From Desulfovibrio sp. (GTDB lineage Bacteria > Desulfobacterota > Desulfovibrionia > Desulfovibrionales > Desulfovibrionaceae): a DNA stretch of 52,068 bases. Under the pieces are notes generated by a model. The model ran no database searches, had not been told where the DNA came from, and saw only the letters and a list, made by a program, of their open reading frames with translations. This document shows, piece after piece, positions 1 to 9,237 of this stretch. The first letter of the stretch is position 1, and each line of letters opens with the position of its first letter. The stretch is from contig JAITGC010000078.1 of NCBI GenBank assembly GCA_031280915.1, forward strand, positions 1 through 52,068, read 5' to 3'. The translations under genes were made by a program, and so were the position numbers.

Positions 1-48
1 AGCCCAGACCCGATCTGAGACATCATGCCGACGGTGTGCTGGCTGCAT
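1..48 (-). CDS. IS5-type transposase, N-terminal fragment cut by window edge
   Basis: Reading leftwards from an ATG at 46-48, the strand encodes MQPAHRRHDVSDRVWA, which resembles the start of IS5-family DDE transposases (a conserved RHDxSDxxW opening). AGGAGG lies just upstream (53-58, minus strand). The SD is inside a 7-bp inverted repeat (52-58 with 67-73). The rest of the gene and the element lie outside the window. One end of the insertion sequence should fall between about 60 and 130, but its terminal repeat cannot be defined without the partner. Between 130 and 285 I see nothing recognisable. The family call rests on 16 residues, so it is moderate. Confidence 0.55.
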   Translation of the reverse strand, partial: MQPAHRRHDVSDRVWA

Positions 49-285
49 GTTTCCTCCTGTTTTGTAAGGAGGATACCACAAAACTACGCCAAACAAAAGT
101 CTATTGACGACACTATCTAAAGCATGTACTGTGAAATCAGCAGCCCCGACGGGATATTTTGAGGATGCGGCGATAGTGGCGGCGAGGAATATGCGTTTCC
201 TCCCCGGAAAAATCAGGGGGCAACCGGTGAATACGGTGGTTCTTCTGCCGTTTGTCTTTCATTTGCGGTAGGCCGGCATACGTTT

Positions 286-765
286 TCATTCCGCCATGCG
301 GAAATCCACACGGATTTTATATATCTTCGTGGCCGGCAGGTTGAGCACGGCAATGCCGGTGCGCCCGGCAATGCCGTCAAGCACGGCCTGAGCTTCCTCG
401 CGCGAGGGGCTGATCAGCGTAAACCATACGTTGTAGTCGTGATCGCGCAGATAGTTATGGGTGACGCCCGGCTCGGCGTTGACCACGGCGATGAATTCCT
501 CAAGTTTGTCTTTTGGGGCCTTGGCCGCGCACAAGGTGGAAACAAAACCCAGGCCGGATGATTGGAAATTGGCCCCCAGGCGGCGTATGACGTTTTTTTT
601 GCGCAGGGCGCGCACACGGGCCAGAGCTTCCTCTTCCTCTATGCCCAGGCGCGCGCCGAGTTCGGCGTAAGGGCGCGGACAAAGAGGGAAGTCCGTCTGG
701 ATGATGTCCAGAAGGCGGCGAGCGACGTCGTCCAGGGCGATTTGTTCCGGGATATGGATCTTCAC
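286..765 (-). CDS. Siroheme decarboxylase subunit (AhbA/AhbB, NirD/L-like)
   Basis: 159 aa of the Lrp/AsnC-like fold seen in siroheme decarboxylase subunits. An N-terminal helix-turn-helix-like part (about 10-65) is followed by a ferredoxin-like AsnC ligand domain. The segment HNYLRDHDYNVWFTL (about 103-117) is the family signature and sits in the tetrapyrrole pocket of characterised members. The enzyme removes two carboxyl groups from siroheme to give 12,18-didecarboxysiroheme, in the cytoplasm. It is the last gene of a five-gene haem operon, 13 bases after ahbD. The start is GTG, preceded by GGAGGATATACC. Only one of the two usual subunits is present here; I cannot tell AhbA from AhbB, so no symbol is given. 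Confidence 0.85.
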   Translation of the reverse strand: MKIHIPEQIALDDVARRLLDIIQTDFPLCPRPYAELGARLGIEEEEALARVRALRKKNVIRRLGANFQSSGLGFVSTLCAAKAPKDKLEEFIAVVNAEPGVTHNYLRDHDYNVWFTLISPSREEAQAVLDGIAGRTGIAVLNLPATKIYKIRVDFRMAE

Positions 766-778
766 GGTATATCCTCCG

Positions 779-1882
779 TCAGGTCAGGGCGCGGGGCTGA
801 TAGGAGCAGAGAGGCTCTTCGGCCATGTGATCGCCGTCCAGGCTGTGAGCACGCGCGCGACATCCGCCGCAGACCTTGTGAAATTCGCAGGTTCCGCATT
901 TTCCCTTGTATTGGGACTGGTCGCGGAACTGGCGGAAAAAGGCGCTCTCCCGCCAGATTTGTGGAAAGGGCGTTTGCAGCACATTGCCGCAGTCGAGCGT
1001 CAGATAGCCGCAGGGTTGCACCTGGCCCGTGTGACTGATGAAGCAGAAACCCGTGCCGCCGAGGCAGCCCCGTGTGAGGGCGTCCATGCCGAAGGTTTCC
1101 GGCGTGACGCGCAGGCCCTCGGCATGGGCGCGCTGTCGCAGAATCCGATAATAGTGCGGTGCACAGGTGGCTTTTAGGTGCATGTCCGTGGTTTTGCGGA
1201 AATCGTAAAACCAGTGAAGGACATCTTCATACTCGCGGGCGGAAATCACCTGTTCGGCGAGATGCGCGGCCCGGCCCATGGGCACCAGCAGAAAAATATG
1301 CCAGGCAACGGCCCCGAGGCTCCGGCAGAGGTTGAATATATCTTTGAATTGTCCGAGATTGTCCCTGGTCACCGTGGTGTTGATCTGAAAGGGCAGGCCA
1401 GCGGCTTTCAGATGGCCGATGCCGCGCACGGATGCGGCAAAGGCGCCCGGCACACCGCGAAAAGCGTCGTGGCTTGCCGCGCCCGGCCCGTCAATGGAGA
1501 TGGAGCAGCGGTCCACCCCGCATGCTTTCAATTTAGCGGCATTGTTCCCGTCAATGAGGGTACCGTTGGGGGCAAAGGCGCAGGTCAAGCCCTTGCCGCG
1601 GGCATAGGTCACAAGTTCGTACACGTCCGGCCGCAGCATGGGTTCGCCGCCCGTGAAAATGATGATGGGACTGCCCACTTCAGGAAAAGCGTCAATAAGC
1701 GCGCGGGCTTGCCCGGTGCTGAGTTCGCCCGGATAGGGGGCTTCGTGGGCTTCGGCGCGGCAGTGTTTGCAGGCCAGGTTGCAGGAGCGGGTAATTTCCC
1801 AGGCGATCAGGCGGCAGGTGGGGCTGCCGTCTTCCAGCAAAAGCGGTTTTTGTCCGCCGCGCGCGGCGTGAGGATGGCCCAT
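779..1882 (-). CDS. ahbD: Haem synthase AhbD (radical SAM)
   Basis: 367 aa radical SAM/SPASM protein. The SAM-cluster motif CNLACKHC (about 34-41) follows a WEITRS lead-in, and GGEP appears near residue 78. A C-terminal SPASM region carries further cysteines (CGGTGFCF-like stretch, CGYLTLDCG, CGTCEFHKVCGGC) that would hold an auxiliary 4Fe-4S cluster. AhbD oxidatively decarboxylates the propionates of Fe-coproporphyrin III to the vinyls of haem b, the last step of the siroheme-dependent pathway. The assignment as AhbD rather than AhbC rests on the N-terminal sequence around LIAWEITRSCNLACKHCRAE and on gene order. Its ATG overlaps the hemB stop (ATGA), so translation is probably coupled. Confidence 0.88.
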   Translation of the reverse strand: MGHPHAARGGQKPLLLEDGSPTCRLIAWEITRSCNLACKHCRAEAHEAPYPGELSTGQARALIDAFPEVGSPIIIFTGGEPMLRPDVYELVTYARGKGLTCAFAPNGTLIDGNNAAKLKACGVDRCSISIDGPGAASHDAFRGVPGAFAASVRGIGHLKAAGLPFQINTTVTRDNLGQFKDIFNLCRSLGAVAWHIFLLVPMGRAAHLAEQVISAREYEDVLHWFYDFRKTTDMHLKATCAPHYYRILRQRAHAEGLRVTPETFGMDALTRGCLGGTGFCFISHTGQVQPCGYLTLDCGNVLQTPFPQIWRESAFFRQFRDQSQYKGKCGTCEFHKVCGGCRARAHSLDGDHMAEEPLCSYQPRALT

Positions 1883-2865
1883 CAGCGTACCAACTTTTGT
1901 TTGAGCAGTTCTTCGGCGAAATAGGTGATGATCATGTCCGCGCCTGCCCGCTTGAAACCCAGTAGGGACTCCAGCAGCGCGGCTTTTTCGTCAATCCAAC
2001 CGTTGATGCCCGCCGCGCGCAGCATGGCGTATTCCCCACTCACCTGATAAGCGCAGACCGGCACGTCAAAGGCTTGTCGCACCCGGTGGAGAATGTCGGC
2101 ATACGGCCCGGCCGGTTTGACGATGAGCGCGTCCGCGCCCTCGGCGATGTCCGCGCGGGCTTCAATGAGCGCCTCGCGGGCGTTGCCGGGGTCCATCTGG
2201 TAGGACTTGCGGTCGCCGCTGGCCGGAGCCGATTGGGCGGCTTCACGGAAGGGGCCGTAAAAGGCCGAGGCGTATTTGACCGCGTAGGAAAGCACCGGCG
2301 TTTGCACGAAGCCTTCGGCGTCCAAAGCTTGGCGTATCGCGGCCACGCGGCCATCCATCATGTCCGAGGGAGCCGTGATGTCCGCTCCGGCCCGGGCGTG
2401 ACTCACAGCCGTTTTCGCCAGCAGGGGCAGCGTGGCGTCGTTTTGCACGACGCCGTCGGCGGACAATATGCCGCAGTGCCCGTGGCTTGTGTACTCGCAC
2501 AGACAGACGTCGGTGATAACCAGAAGTTCTGGACGGCTTGCCTTGAGGCGGCGCACGGCCTGCTGCACAATGCCGTTTTCCGCGTACGCGCCCGACGCCT
2601 TGTCATCCTTCCGGGACGGCAGGCCGAAAAGAAGCACGGAGGTGAGTTCCGGGGCGGCCTCCACCTGTTTTTCCAACTCGTCGAGGCTCAGTTGGAACTG
2701 GCCGGGCATGGAGGGAATTTCTTTGCGGAAATGCCTGTCCCCGGTTTCCACGACAAAATAGGGCATGATCAGGTCTTCGGCCAGAAGCGGCGACGTTTCA
2801 CGCACAAGGGCGCGCAAGGGCGCCTTTTGCCGCAAGCGGCGGCCGCGGTGAAATGCGGTGTTCAT
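1882..2865 (-). CDS. hemB: Delta-aminolevulinic acid dehydratase (porphobilinogen synthase)
   Basis: 327 aa, normal for HemB. The enzyme condenses two 5-aminolevulinate molecules to porphobilinogen in the cytoplasm. The zinc-type cysteine motif DVCLCEYTSHGHCG is intact, and the two active-site lysines lie in SYAVKYASAFYGPF and in ALIVKPAGPY. I chose the ATG at 2863-2865 (MNTAFHRGRR), because it matches the family N-terminus; the frame is open further upstream to 3027, but that would overlap yedF and adds an unlikely sequence. Lying among ahb genes, it supplies the early tetrapyrrole step in the operon that finishes haem. Confidence 0.95.
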   Translation of the reverse strand: MNTAFHRGRRLRQKAPLRALVRETSPLLAEDLIMPYFVVETGDRHFRKEIPSMPGQFQLSLDELEKQVEAAPELTSVLLFGLPSRKDDKASGAYAENGIVQQAVRRLKASRPELLVITDVCLCEYTSHGHCGILSADGVVQNDATLPLLAKTAVSHARAGADITAPSDMMDGRVAAIRQALDAEGFVQTPVLSYAVKYASAFYGPFREAAQSAPASGDRKSYQMDPGNAREALIEARADIAEGADALIVKPAGPYADILHRVRQAFDVPVCAYQVSGEYAMLRAAGINGWIDEKAALLESLLGFKRAGADMIITYFAEELLKQKLVR

Positions 2866-2918
2866 AGATATTCTCAATTGGCGAGGTTCGCGGTAACAGT
2901 CACCATGACAATCCCGTA

Positions 2919-3572
2919 TCAGAAGCGGATAATTTTTCCGGCAAGGCGCATGTCGGTTACGATATCCAGCATGTTCGTCGTCCGGCCCACAGCTTTTTTT
3001 TCTTGCAGATTGAAGTGCTGCAGGCACGTGCCGCAGACGAAAATGTCCGTTCCGTTTTTTTCCAGATTCCGCAATTCGTCGATGACCGGGCTTTCCTCTG
3101 TGGACAGGGTGACGCCGCCGTTGAGAAGGATAACGCGCCAGAGGGTCTTGTCGAATTCCGGGGCCGTGCCCAGAAAGGTTTTCATGAGCCTGGCGCCGAG
3201 GAGGTCGTCACCCGTGCCGATAAACGGGGAGGTGAGCATAAGCAGGGTTGGGGATTCAGTACCGGATGCGTTCACGGGGGTATCTGTGTTGGGCGGGGTA
3301 TTCCCTCCTTCGGATGCGCCCAACCTGCCGACAGGCTGCGCTCGGCCCGGGGTCGCGCCCGTATGCGCCGAGATGCGCCAGTCATTCCCCTGTTTTTCAG
3401 AGGAGGATGCATAGCCCTGCGAGGTCAGGAAACGGGAGACGTTTTCAACGGCCGCCGTATTGTCCACCAGAACGTCAAGATGTCCGGGCGCTGAGGAGGT
3501 CAGCAGTTCTTTTACCCGCACGACCGGCTGGGGACAGTCCAGCTTACGGCAGTCCAGGATTATATTCGGCAT
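2919..3572 (-). CDS. yedF: YedF-type protein: TusA domain plus DsrE-like domain
   Basis: 217 aa in two parts. Residues 1-70 are a TusA/SirA-like sulfur-carrier fold (LDCRKLDCPQPVV, with the conserved CPxP). A Gly/Pro/Thr-rich linker (about 70-105) follows, then a DsrE-like domain to the end with FVCGTCLQHF. This arrangement is that of the family annotated as selenium metabolism protein YedF, whose biochemical role is not settled. It sits inside the haem operon, 53 bases before hemB and 98 bases after ahbC. The genome uses selenocysteine in fdhA about 38 kb away, which fits a selenium role, but a sulfur-relay role for the FeS enzymes of haem synthesis is equally possible. The ATG has a good GGAGAA Shine-Dalgarno. 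Confidence 0.8.
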   Translation of the reverse strand: MPNIILDCRKLDCPQPVVRVKELLTSSAPGHLDVLVDNTAAVENVSRFLTSQGYASSSEKQGNDWRISAHTGATPGRAQPVGRLGASEGGNTPPNTDTPVNASGTESPTLLMLTSPFIGTGDDLLGARLMKTFLGTAPEFDKTLWRVILLNGGVTLSTEESPVIDELRNLEKNGTDIFVCGTCLQHFNLQEKKAVGRTTNMLDIVTDMRLAGKIIRF

Positions 3573-3670
3573 GGGGATTCTCCTTTCCGGCTGTGTGGGG
3601 CGGATGCCTCACGGACATGACCAAGCGCGGTCATGCCTCATCGTCGTCCCATATTGGCCGGGACGCTTGG

Positions 3671-4861
3671 CTACGGAGTTACGGCGATTTCTTCATTCGT
3701 CAGATAACAGGCCGGATCTTCGGCCCAGGGGTCGTTGTAATAAGCTTCCGCCCTGGCGCGGAAATTACCGCCGCAGATATCGAGAAAACGGCACCGGGCG
3801 CAGCGGCCCTTGACATGGGCCTTCTTGTTCTTGAGTTTGGCCAGCAGTTCAATGTCCGCGTCGTCCCATATCCGGGAAAAGGGGCGCTCCAGCACGTTGC
3901 CAAAACTGTGTTCCCGCCAGAACTGGTCCGGGTGCACCTGTCCATCCCAGGAGATGCAGCCTATGCCGCGTCCGGAATTGTTGCCTTCATTGAACTGTAG
4001 AAGGGCATATACGTCATCGGCGCGTTTTTTGTCCTCTTTCAGAAGGCGCATCCACACATAGGGGCCGTCGGCGTGGTTGTCCACTGTCAGAATTTCCTTG
4101 GGATGCCCGGCCTCAAACAGGGCGCGTGTTTCGTCCATAATCAGGTCAAGGGTTTGGCGCGTGGCCTGATGTTCCAGATCCTCATTGATCAGGCTTGAGC
4201 CACGTCCGGAATAGACCAGATGATAAAAACAGGCGCGGGGCACTTCCCGCTCTTTCAGCAGGCGGAAAATGCCGGGAATTTCATGGACGTTGCCCTTGTT
4301 GATGGTGAAGCGCAACCCCACTTTGAGTCCTTCGGCCTGACAGTTGGCGATGCCTTCAAGGGCCTTTTGAAAGGCTCCGGGCACACAGCGGAAACGGTCA
4401 TGCACTTCCTCAAGGCCGTCTAGTGAAATGCCCACGTAGGAAAGGCCCACGGCCTTGAGTTCGCGGGCTTTGGCCTTTGTGATGAGCGTACCGTTGGTGG
4501 AGATGACGGCGCGCATTCCCTTTTTTGTGGCGTGACTCGCGAGTTCCGTCAAATCCTTGCGGGCCAGCGGCTCGCCGCCGGAAAAGAGCATGACCGGCGA
4601 GCCGTAGGCGGCGAGATCGTCAATGATGGCCTTGGCCTGTTCCGTGTTGATGTGGTCTTTTTCGCCGTCAAGGGCTGTGGCATGGGCGTAGCAGTGCAGG
4701 CATTTGAGATTACAGCGCCGGGTCATGTTCCAGACTACGACGGGCTTTTTGTCTTTGGAAAATTGCAGCAGATGTGAAGGCAGCCTGCCGGATTCGCGGC
4801 CGTAGCGCAGTGCGTCCGAGGCTTCGGCCTGTCCGCAGTAGAGTTTGGAGATACCTATCAT
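3671..4861 (-). CDS. ahbC: 12,18-didecarboxysiroheme deacetylase AhbC (radical SAM)
   Basis: 396 aa radical SAM protein. It has TRRCNLKCLHCYAHA (about 48-62) for the SAM 4Fe-4S cluster, GGEPLAR, and a C-terminal SPASM-type set of cysteines (CISWDGQVHPDQFW, CARCRFLDICGGNFRARA). AhbC removes the acetate groups of 12,18-didecarboxysiroheme to give Fe-coproporphyrin III. Length and the opening MIGISKLYCG match AhbC of sulfate reducers as I remember it. It is the first gene of the haem operon and lies 69 bases downstream of alaS, so it may have its own promoter or be read through from alaS. The ATG is preceded only by a weak AAGG. Confidence 0.88.
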   Translation of the reverse strand: MIGISKLYCGQAEASDALRYGRESGRLPSHLLQFSKDKKPVVVWNMTRRCNLKCLHCYAHATALDGEKDHINTEQAKAIIDDLAAYGSPVMLFSGGEPLARKDLTELASHATKKGMRAVISTNGTLITKAKARELKAVGLSYVGISLDGLEEVHDRFRCVPGAFQKALEGIANCQAEGLKVGLRFTINKGNVHEIPGIFRLLKEREVPRACFYHLVYSGRGSSLINEDLEHQATRQTLDLIMDETRALFEAGHPKEILTVDNHADGPYVWMRLLKEDKKRADDVYALLQFNEGNNSGRGIGCISWDGQVHPDQFWREHSFGNVLERPFSRIWDDADIELLAKLKNKKAHVKGRCARCRFLDICGGNFRARAEAYYNDPWAEDPACYLTNEEIAVTP

Positions 4862-4930
4862 AAACAGCCTTTTGTTTTATGGCCGAGCCGTCGGGAGCGG
4901 ACGCGGCGAGGGTCTTTGCCGCCTGGGCGG

Positions 4931-7612
4931 CTATGTGTGTTGAAGGTGGTTTCTCAGGGCTTCAAAGGCCTCTTGTATCCCGTCGGGGTTATTGCCGCCA
5001 GCCTGCGCCATGTCCGGTCGTCCGCCGCCGGAGCCGCCGCACGGGGCCGCTGCGATTTTGATCAGGTCAGGCGCGGTGAAACGGCTGTGCAGGTCTTTGG
5101 AAACGCAGACGAGCAGCCCGACTTTGCCCTCGTCCGCCGTGGCAAGGCAAATAACGCCGTTATGGGGCAGACGCGAACGCACGTCGTCCATCACCTCCCT
5201 CAAGGCTTTGAGGGGGATGTCCAGCCGTTTGACCAACAGGGAAATTCCGGCCACGGTTTCAGCCTCTCCGGCGATATCCGCCGCCGACTGCGGCGCGGCG
5301 GAGCCTTTTTCCGCTGCTTTGCGCAGTTTTTTGAGATCGGCGGCAAGGGCCGCGACGCGCTCGGCAAGCTCGCCCGGCCGGGCCTTGAGCAGGGCCGCCA
5401 GGGAGTTCAGTTCCGCCCGTTGTTCAATGGTCTGATTGTAAGCGTTCCAGCCGGTGACGGCCTCTATGCGGCGCGTTCCGGCGGCCACGCCGCTTTCCGA
5501 AATAATCTGAAACGTCCCCGCCTGCCCGGTGGCGGCAAGGTGCGTGCCGCCGCATAATTCCAGGGATTCCGGGCTGTGTTCGTCGCCGATGCTGACAACG
5601 CGCACAACGTCCGCGTATTTTTCGCCGAAAAGGGCCACAGCCCCGGCTTCCAGGGCCTGCTCCCGCGTCATTTCACGTATCTGGAGCGGCAGGTCGGCCA
5701 GAACGGCGCGGTTCACCTCCCGTTCCACAGCGGCGAGTTCCTCGCGGGTCAGGGCCGCGATGTGGGAAAAGTCAAAACGCAGGCGGCGGCCGTCCACCAG
5801 AGAGCCGGCCTGCTTGACGTGCGGGCCGAGAATCCGGCGCAGGGCCGCGTGTAGCAAATGGGTGCAGGTATGGTTGCGGGCCGTGGCCATGCGCGCGTCT
5901 TCATCCACCCGTAACGTGATTTCCTGATCCGCGTGGAAGACGCCTTCCGTCATTTCAATATTGTGCACGGCAAGGTCGGGAAAGGGTTTTTGCGTGTCCG
6001 TGACGCGCGTCCGGCCGGTGGCGGATTCCACCAGGCCGACGTCGCCCGCCTGGCCGCCGGATTCGCCGTAAAAGGGCGTCCGCCCGGCCACAATAAAGCC
6101 CTTCTGCCCTTCCGGCAGACTCTCCGCCGGGAGGCCGTCGGCATCCAGCAGAGCCACCAGGCGGCTTGTCGCCGTCAGGGAATCATAGCCCGTAAAAACG
6201 CTTCGTGGGCCGTCGTCTCTCAGGCGGGCAAAGGCGAGGGCAAGGCCGTCCGAATCCTTTTTCTGCAGGGCCAGCATGTCGTTTTTGCGGTGTTGCCGCG
6301 CCCGCTCCCGCTGAGCGCGCATATTGGCCTCAAAACCGGTATTGTCCGGCGTGAAGCCGCGCTTTCCGGCCACATCGGCGACAATGTCCAGAGGGAAGCC
6401 ATAGGTGTCGTAGAGTTTGAAGCAGAAGTCACCGGGGATTTCCCGCTTCTCCGCTTCCGCCAGGCGCGTGAGTTCTTCCTCCAGCAAGGCAAGCCCCTTT
6501 TCCAGGGTCTGGGAGAATCGTTGCTCTTCTTCAAAAACCGCGCGAGGGATAAAATCCGCACTTTTGACAAGCTCTGGGTAATCCTCGCCCATCACGTCGA
6601 TGACGGCCTCGCACACCCGGTACATAAAAGGCTCGTTCACGCCCATGAGGGTGGCGAAGCGCAGGGCGCGGCGGATGAGGCGGCGCAGCACATAGCCCCT
6701 GCTCTCGTTGGAAGGCAGCACGCCGTCGGCAATGAGAAAGGCGGCGGCGCGGCTGTGGTCGGCTATGACGCGCAGGGCCGTGTCCACGTCGTTGGCGTCC
6801 GGAGGGCTGAAGCTGTATGTCACTCCGGCAAGGGCGGCGGCGCGCTGAATGATGGCTTGAAAAAGATCGCAGTCAAAGTTGGATTTTTTGCCCTGGCAGA
6901 CGGCGGCTATGCGTTCCAGGCCCATGCCCGTATCTATGTTGGGCGCGGCCAGGTTGATGCGGCCGCCGTCCCGGCTTTGGTCAAACTGGGTGAAGACGAG
7001 ATTCCAGATTTCCAGAAAACGGTCGCAGTCGCATTTGCCGATGCCGCAGGCCGGGCCGCAAGCCATCTCTTTCCCCTGGTCGATGTAGATTTCCGAGCAG
7101 GGGCCGCAGGGGCCGGTGTCGCCCATGGTCCAGAAATTGTCTTTCTCGTCCATGCGCACTATGCGTTCTTCCGGCAGGGCTGCGGTTTTTTCCCATATTT
7201 TCGCCGCCTCGTCGTCGTCTTTATAGATGGTGACCCAAAGCTTGTCCTTGGGCAGGCCGAGTTCATCGACGACGAATTCCCAGGCCCAGGCTATGGCTTC
7301 GGCCTTGAAATAATCGCCGAAGGAGAAATTGCCCAGCATTTCAAAAAAGGTGTGATGCCTGGCCGTGCGGCCCACATTTTCCAGATCGTTGTGCTTGCCG
7401 GACACGCGCAGGCATTTCTGGCAGGAAACAGCGCGGCTGTAGTCCCGTTTTTCCTCGTTCAGGAAGAGTTTTTTGAACTGCACCATGCCCGCGTTGGTAA
7501 AGAGCAGGGTGGGGTCGTTGGGAGGGATGAGGGGGGCGGAGGCTACAATCTCATGATGCAGTTTATGGAAATAATGCAGAAAGCGGCGGCGTATTTCTTT
7601 GGCGGTGAGCAT
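4931..7612 (-). CDS. alaS: Alanyl-tRNA synthetase
   Basis: 893 aa, usual length. It charges tRNA-Ala and edits mischarged Ser/Gly. The class II catalytic core is at the N-terminus ([16 protein letters not shown], then NAGMVQFK and the [18 protein letters not shown] motif 2 region). The editing domain carries the zinc-site motifs HTCTHLLH and CGGTHL. The C-terminal oligomerisation part follows from about residue 740. It begins 9 bases after recA stops and is surely cotranscribed with it. Confidence 0.98.
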   Translation of the reverse strand: MLTAKEIRRRFLHYFHKLHHEIVASAPLIPPNDPTLLFTNAGMVQFKKLFLNEEKRDYSRAVSCQKCLRVSGKHNDLENVGRTARHHTFFEMLGNFSFGDYFKAEAIAWAWEFVVDELGLPKDKLWVTIYKDDDEAAKIWEKTAALPEERIVRMDEKDNFWTMGDTGPCGPCSEIYIDQGKEMACGPACGIGKCDCDRFLEIWNLVFTQFDQSRDGGRINLAAPNIDTGMGLERIAAVCQGKKSNFDCDLFQAIIQRAAALAGVTYSFSPPDANDVDTALRVIADHSRAAAFLIADGVLPSNESRGYVLRRLIRRALRFATLMGVNEPFMYRVCEAVIDVMGEDYPELVKSADFIPRAVFEEEQRFSQTLEKGLALLEEELTRLAEAEKREIPGDFCFKLYDTYGFPLDIVADVAGKRGFTPDNTGFEANMRAQRERARQHRKNDMLALQKKDSDGLALAFARLRDDGPRSVFTGYDSLTATSRLVALLDADGLPAESLPEGQKGFIVAGRTPFYGESGGQAGDVGLVESATGRTRVTDTQKPFPDLAVHNIEMTEGVFHADQEITLRVDEDARMATARNHTCTHLLHAALRRILGPHVKQAGSLVDGRRLRFDFSHIAALTREELAAVEREVNRAVLADLPLQIREMTREQALEAGAVALFGEKYADVVRVVSIGDEHSPESLELCGGTHLAATGQAGTFQIISESGVAAGTRRIEAVTGWNAYNQTIEQRAELNSLAALLKARPGELAERVAALAADLKKLRKAAEKGSAAPQSAADIAGEAETVAGISLLVKRLDIPLKALREVMDDVRSRLPHNGVICLATADEGKVGLLVCVSKDLHSRFTAPDLIKIAAAPCGGSGGGRPDMAQAGGNNPDGIQEAFEALRNHLQHT

Positions 7613-7621
7613 GATTGTTCC

Positions 7622-8713
7622 CTATTCATAGTCTGCGGCCGGAGGGAAAAAGGTCTCCGCGTCCTTTCGGCCGTCAGCCTCCGGCGGGAGATTTCCGTGA
7701 TGCACTCCCAGAAATTCCTTGAGCGCGTTTTCCACCTTGGCGCGCAACTCGTCGTTTTCATCCAGCAGGGCGCGCACTTTTTCCCTGCCCTGGCCGAGCT
7801 TTTCCGGGCCAAAGGCGAACCAGGAGCCGCTCTGCTCAATGATGCCCGCCTCGATTCCCATGTCAATCAGTTCCCCGGAGCGGGAGATGCCCTGCCCGAA
7901 CATAATGTCGAAAGTCGCGTTGCGGAAAGGCGGCGCCACCTTGTTTTTCACAACCTTGACCTTGGTGCGCGCGCCGTAGGCCTCTTCCTTGTCCTTGAGG
8001 GTCTGTATTTTGCGGATGTCCAGCCGCACGGAGGAATAGAATTTGAGGGCGTTGCCGCCGGTGGTGGTTTCCGGATTGCCGTAGCCCATGACGCCTATCT
8101 TCATGCGTATCTGGTTGATGAAGATGACCGAGGTGCGCGATTTGTGGATAGTGCCCGTAAGTTTGCGCATGGCGTGGGACATGAGTCTGGCGTGCCCGCC
8201 CACCTGGGTGTCGCCCATATCGCCCTCCAGTTCCGTCTGGGGGATGAGCGCGGCCACGGAATCCACCACCACCATATCCACTCCGCCGGAGCGGACGAGC
8301 ATATCGGCGATGTCCAGGGCTTGTTCGCCGTAATCCGGCTGAGAGATGAGCAGTTCGTCCGTGTTCACGCCGAGCCGTTTGGCGTAGGCCACGTCCAGGG
8401 CGTGTTCGGCGTCTACAAAGGCGCACGCGCCACCGAGTTTCTGGCACTCGGCGATGATGTGAAGGGTCAGCGTGGTTTTTCCCGAGGATTCCGGGCCGAA
8501 AATTTCCGTTATGCGTCCGCGCGGTATGCCACCCACGCCCAAGGCCAGATCAAGGCCGATGGAGCCTGTGGGAATAACGGGGATGTTGACGTGAGCCTCG
8601 TCGGAGAGCTTCATCACCGCGCCCTTGCCGTATTTGCGCTCAATGGTGATGAGGGCTGTGGACAGGGCTTCGGCGCGGGCGTCTTCCGCGCGCGGGGCGG
8701 TCTTTTTTGCCAT
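7622..8713 (-). CDS. recA: Recombinase RecA
   Basis: 363 aa. DNA-dependent ATPase for homologous recombination and LexA co-protease. Walker A is GPESSGKTT (about 67-75), and Walker B is VVVDSVAAL. The loop L2 region [19 protein letters not shown] is intact. The C-terminus ends in an acidic tail, as usual. The ATG at 8711-8713 gives the typical MAKK start. It heads a two-gene unit with alaS. A promoter candidate and an inverted repeat lie in the leader and are listed separately. Confidence 0.98.
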   Translation of the reverse strand: MAKKTAPRAEDARAEALSTALITIERKYGKGAVMKLSDEAHVNIPVIPTGSIGLDLALGVGGIPRGRITEIFGPESSGKTTLTLHIIAECQKLGGACAFVDAEHALDVAYAKRLGVNTDELLISQPDYGEQALDIADMLVRSGGVDMVVVDSVAALIPQTELEGDMGDTQVGGHARLMSHAMRKLTGTIHKSRTSVIFINQIRMKIGVMGYGNPETTTGGNALKFYSSVRLDIRKIQTLKDKEEAYGARTKVKVVKNKVAPPFRNATFDIMFGQGISRSGELIDMGIEAGIIEQSGSWFAFGPEKLGQGREKVRALLDENDELRAKVENALKEFLGVHHGNLPPEADGRKDAETFFPPAADYE

Positions 8714-8739
8714 TGTCGTCTCCGTGCCTTAAAGAGTAA

Positions 8740-8753
8740 AAGCGTTTGCGCTT
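8740..8753 (-). promoter_or_regulatory. Inverted repeat in recA leader, possible SOS operator
   Basis: AAGCG-TTTG-CGCTT is a perfect 5-bp inverted repeat between the recA -10 candidate and the start codon. Its place suits a repressor site. It does not match the E. coli LexA box, and LexA sites vary between deltaproteobacteria, so the assignment is a guess. Confidence 0.3.
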
Positions 8754-8762
8754 AAGAGAGTT

Positions 8763-8791
8763 ATATTAGCAGAGAGCGACGCGCAAGGCAA
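8763..8791 (-). promoter_or_regulatory. recA promoter candidate (sigma-70 type)
   Basis: On the minus strand TTGCCT (8786-8791) and TAATAT (8763-8768) are separated by 17 bases, about 50 bases before the recA ATG. Confidence 0.55.
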
Positions 8792-8839
8792 CAGCCGCCT
8801 GCGACAATGCGGCGGCGCGGTTTGCCGTGATCCGGCGTC

Positions 8840-9072
8840 CGCCGCCGAAGGCGGCGTGAGTCGGCTGAAAACCACATTTTTCAGCCGGGCAATCCTGCAA
8901 AAACAACCAATAAAATTTTGGTCCGGATTGATGACAAACCCCGTAAAGCCGGGTTTTGTAAAAGCACGCCCGCTTCGGGGCTTCGCGGCGCAAGTGAATT
9001 GCGCCTGCCCCTCGTGGCGGAGCGCTGCCAAAGTGCCTTTGTCAACGCTCTCAACCAGAAAATTTTGGTCGT
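8840..9072. repeat. Hairpin cluster flanked by AAAATTTTGGTC direct repeats
   Basis: The 524-base gap between divergent recA and the PhoU-like gene holds no convincing gene. It carries perfect or near-perfect hairpins in succession: 8840-8856 (CGCCGCC, GAA loop), 8862-8887 (10-bp stem beginning CGGCTGAAAA), 8934-8959 (ACAAACCC with GGGTTTTGT) and 8987-9005 (GGCGCAA with TTGCGCC). The sequence AAAATTTTGGTC occurs at 8913-8924 and again near 9059-9070, in the same orientation, both preceded by CAACCA. This could be an old mobile repeat or an untranslated structured RNA. A minus-strand open frame covers it, but has no family match I know. Confidence 0.45.
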
Positions 9073-9237
9073 TATTTTTGCAATGAGACACTGTGTTGAC
9101 GGCAAGCTGGGCCGCCACTTGCCCCGGTGCGGCTTGACGGAATACGCGAAAAATGTCATTCCTGAAAAAGTCTGGTTAGGTTGTATCTTGTCGCCCGCGC
9201 GACGGCCTGCCCGGCAATCAAGCCGTCGAGGTTTCCG

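Noticed and set aside
2074-3414. 446-codon plus-strand frame opposite hemB and yedF
   Set aside because: Antisense to two well-identified genes, with no domain of its own.
5933-8755. 940-codon plus-strand open frame opposite alaS and recA
   Set aside because: It mirrors two certain genes and arises from their third-position GC bias; the translation has no recognisable domain and no good ribosome site.
8729-9118. 129-codon minus-strand frame in the recA upstream gap
   Set aside because: No Shine-Dalgarno and no known family; it runs through several perfect hairpins. Kept only as a remark under the hairpin cluster.
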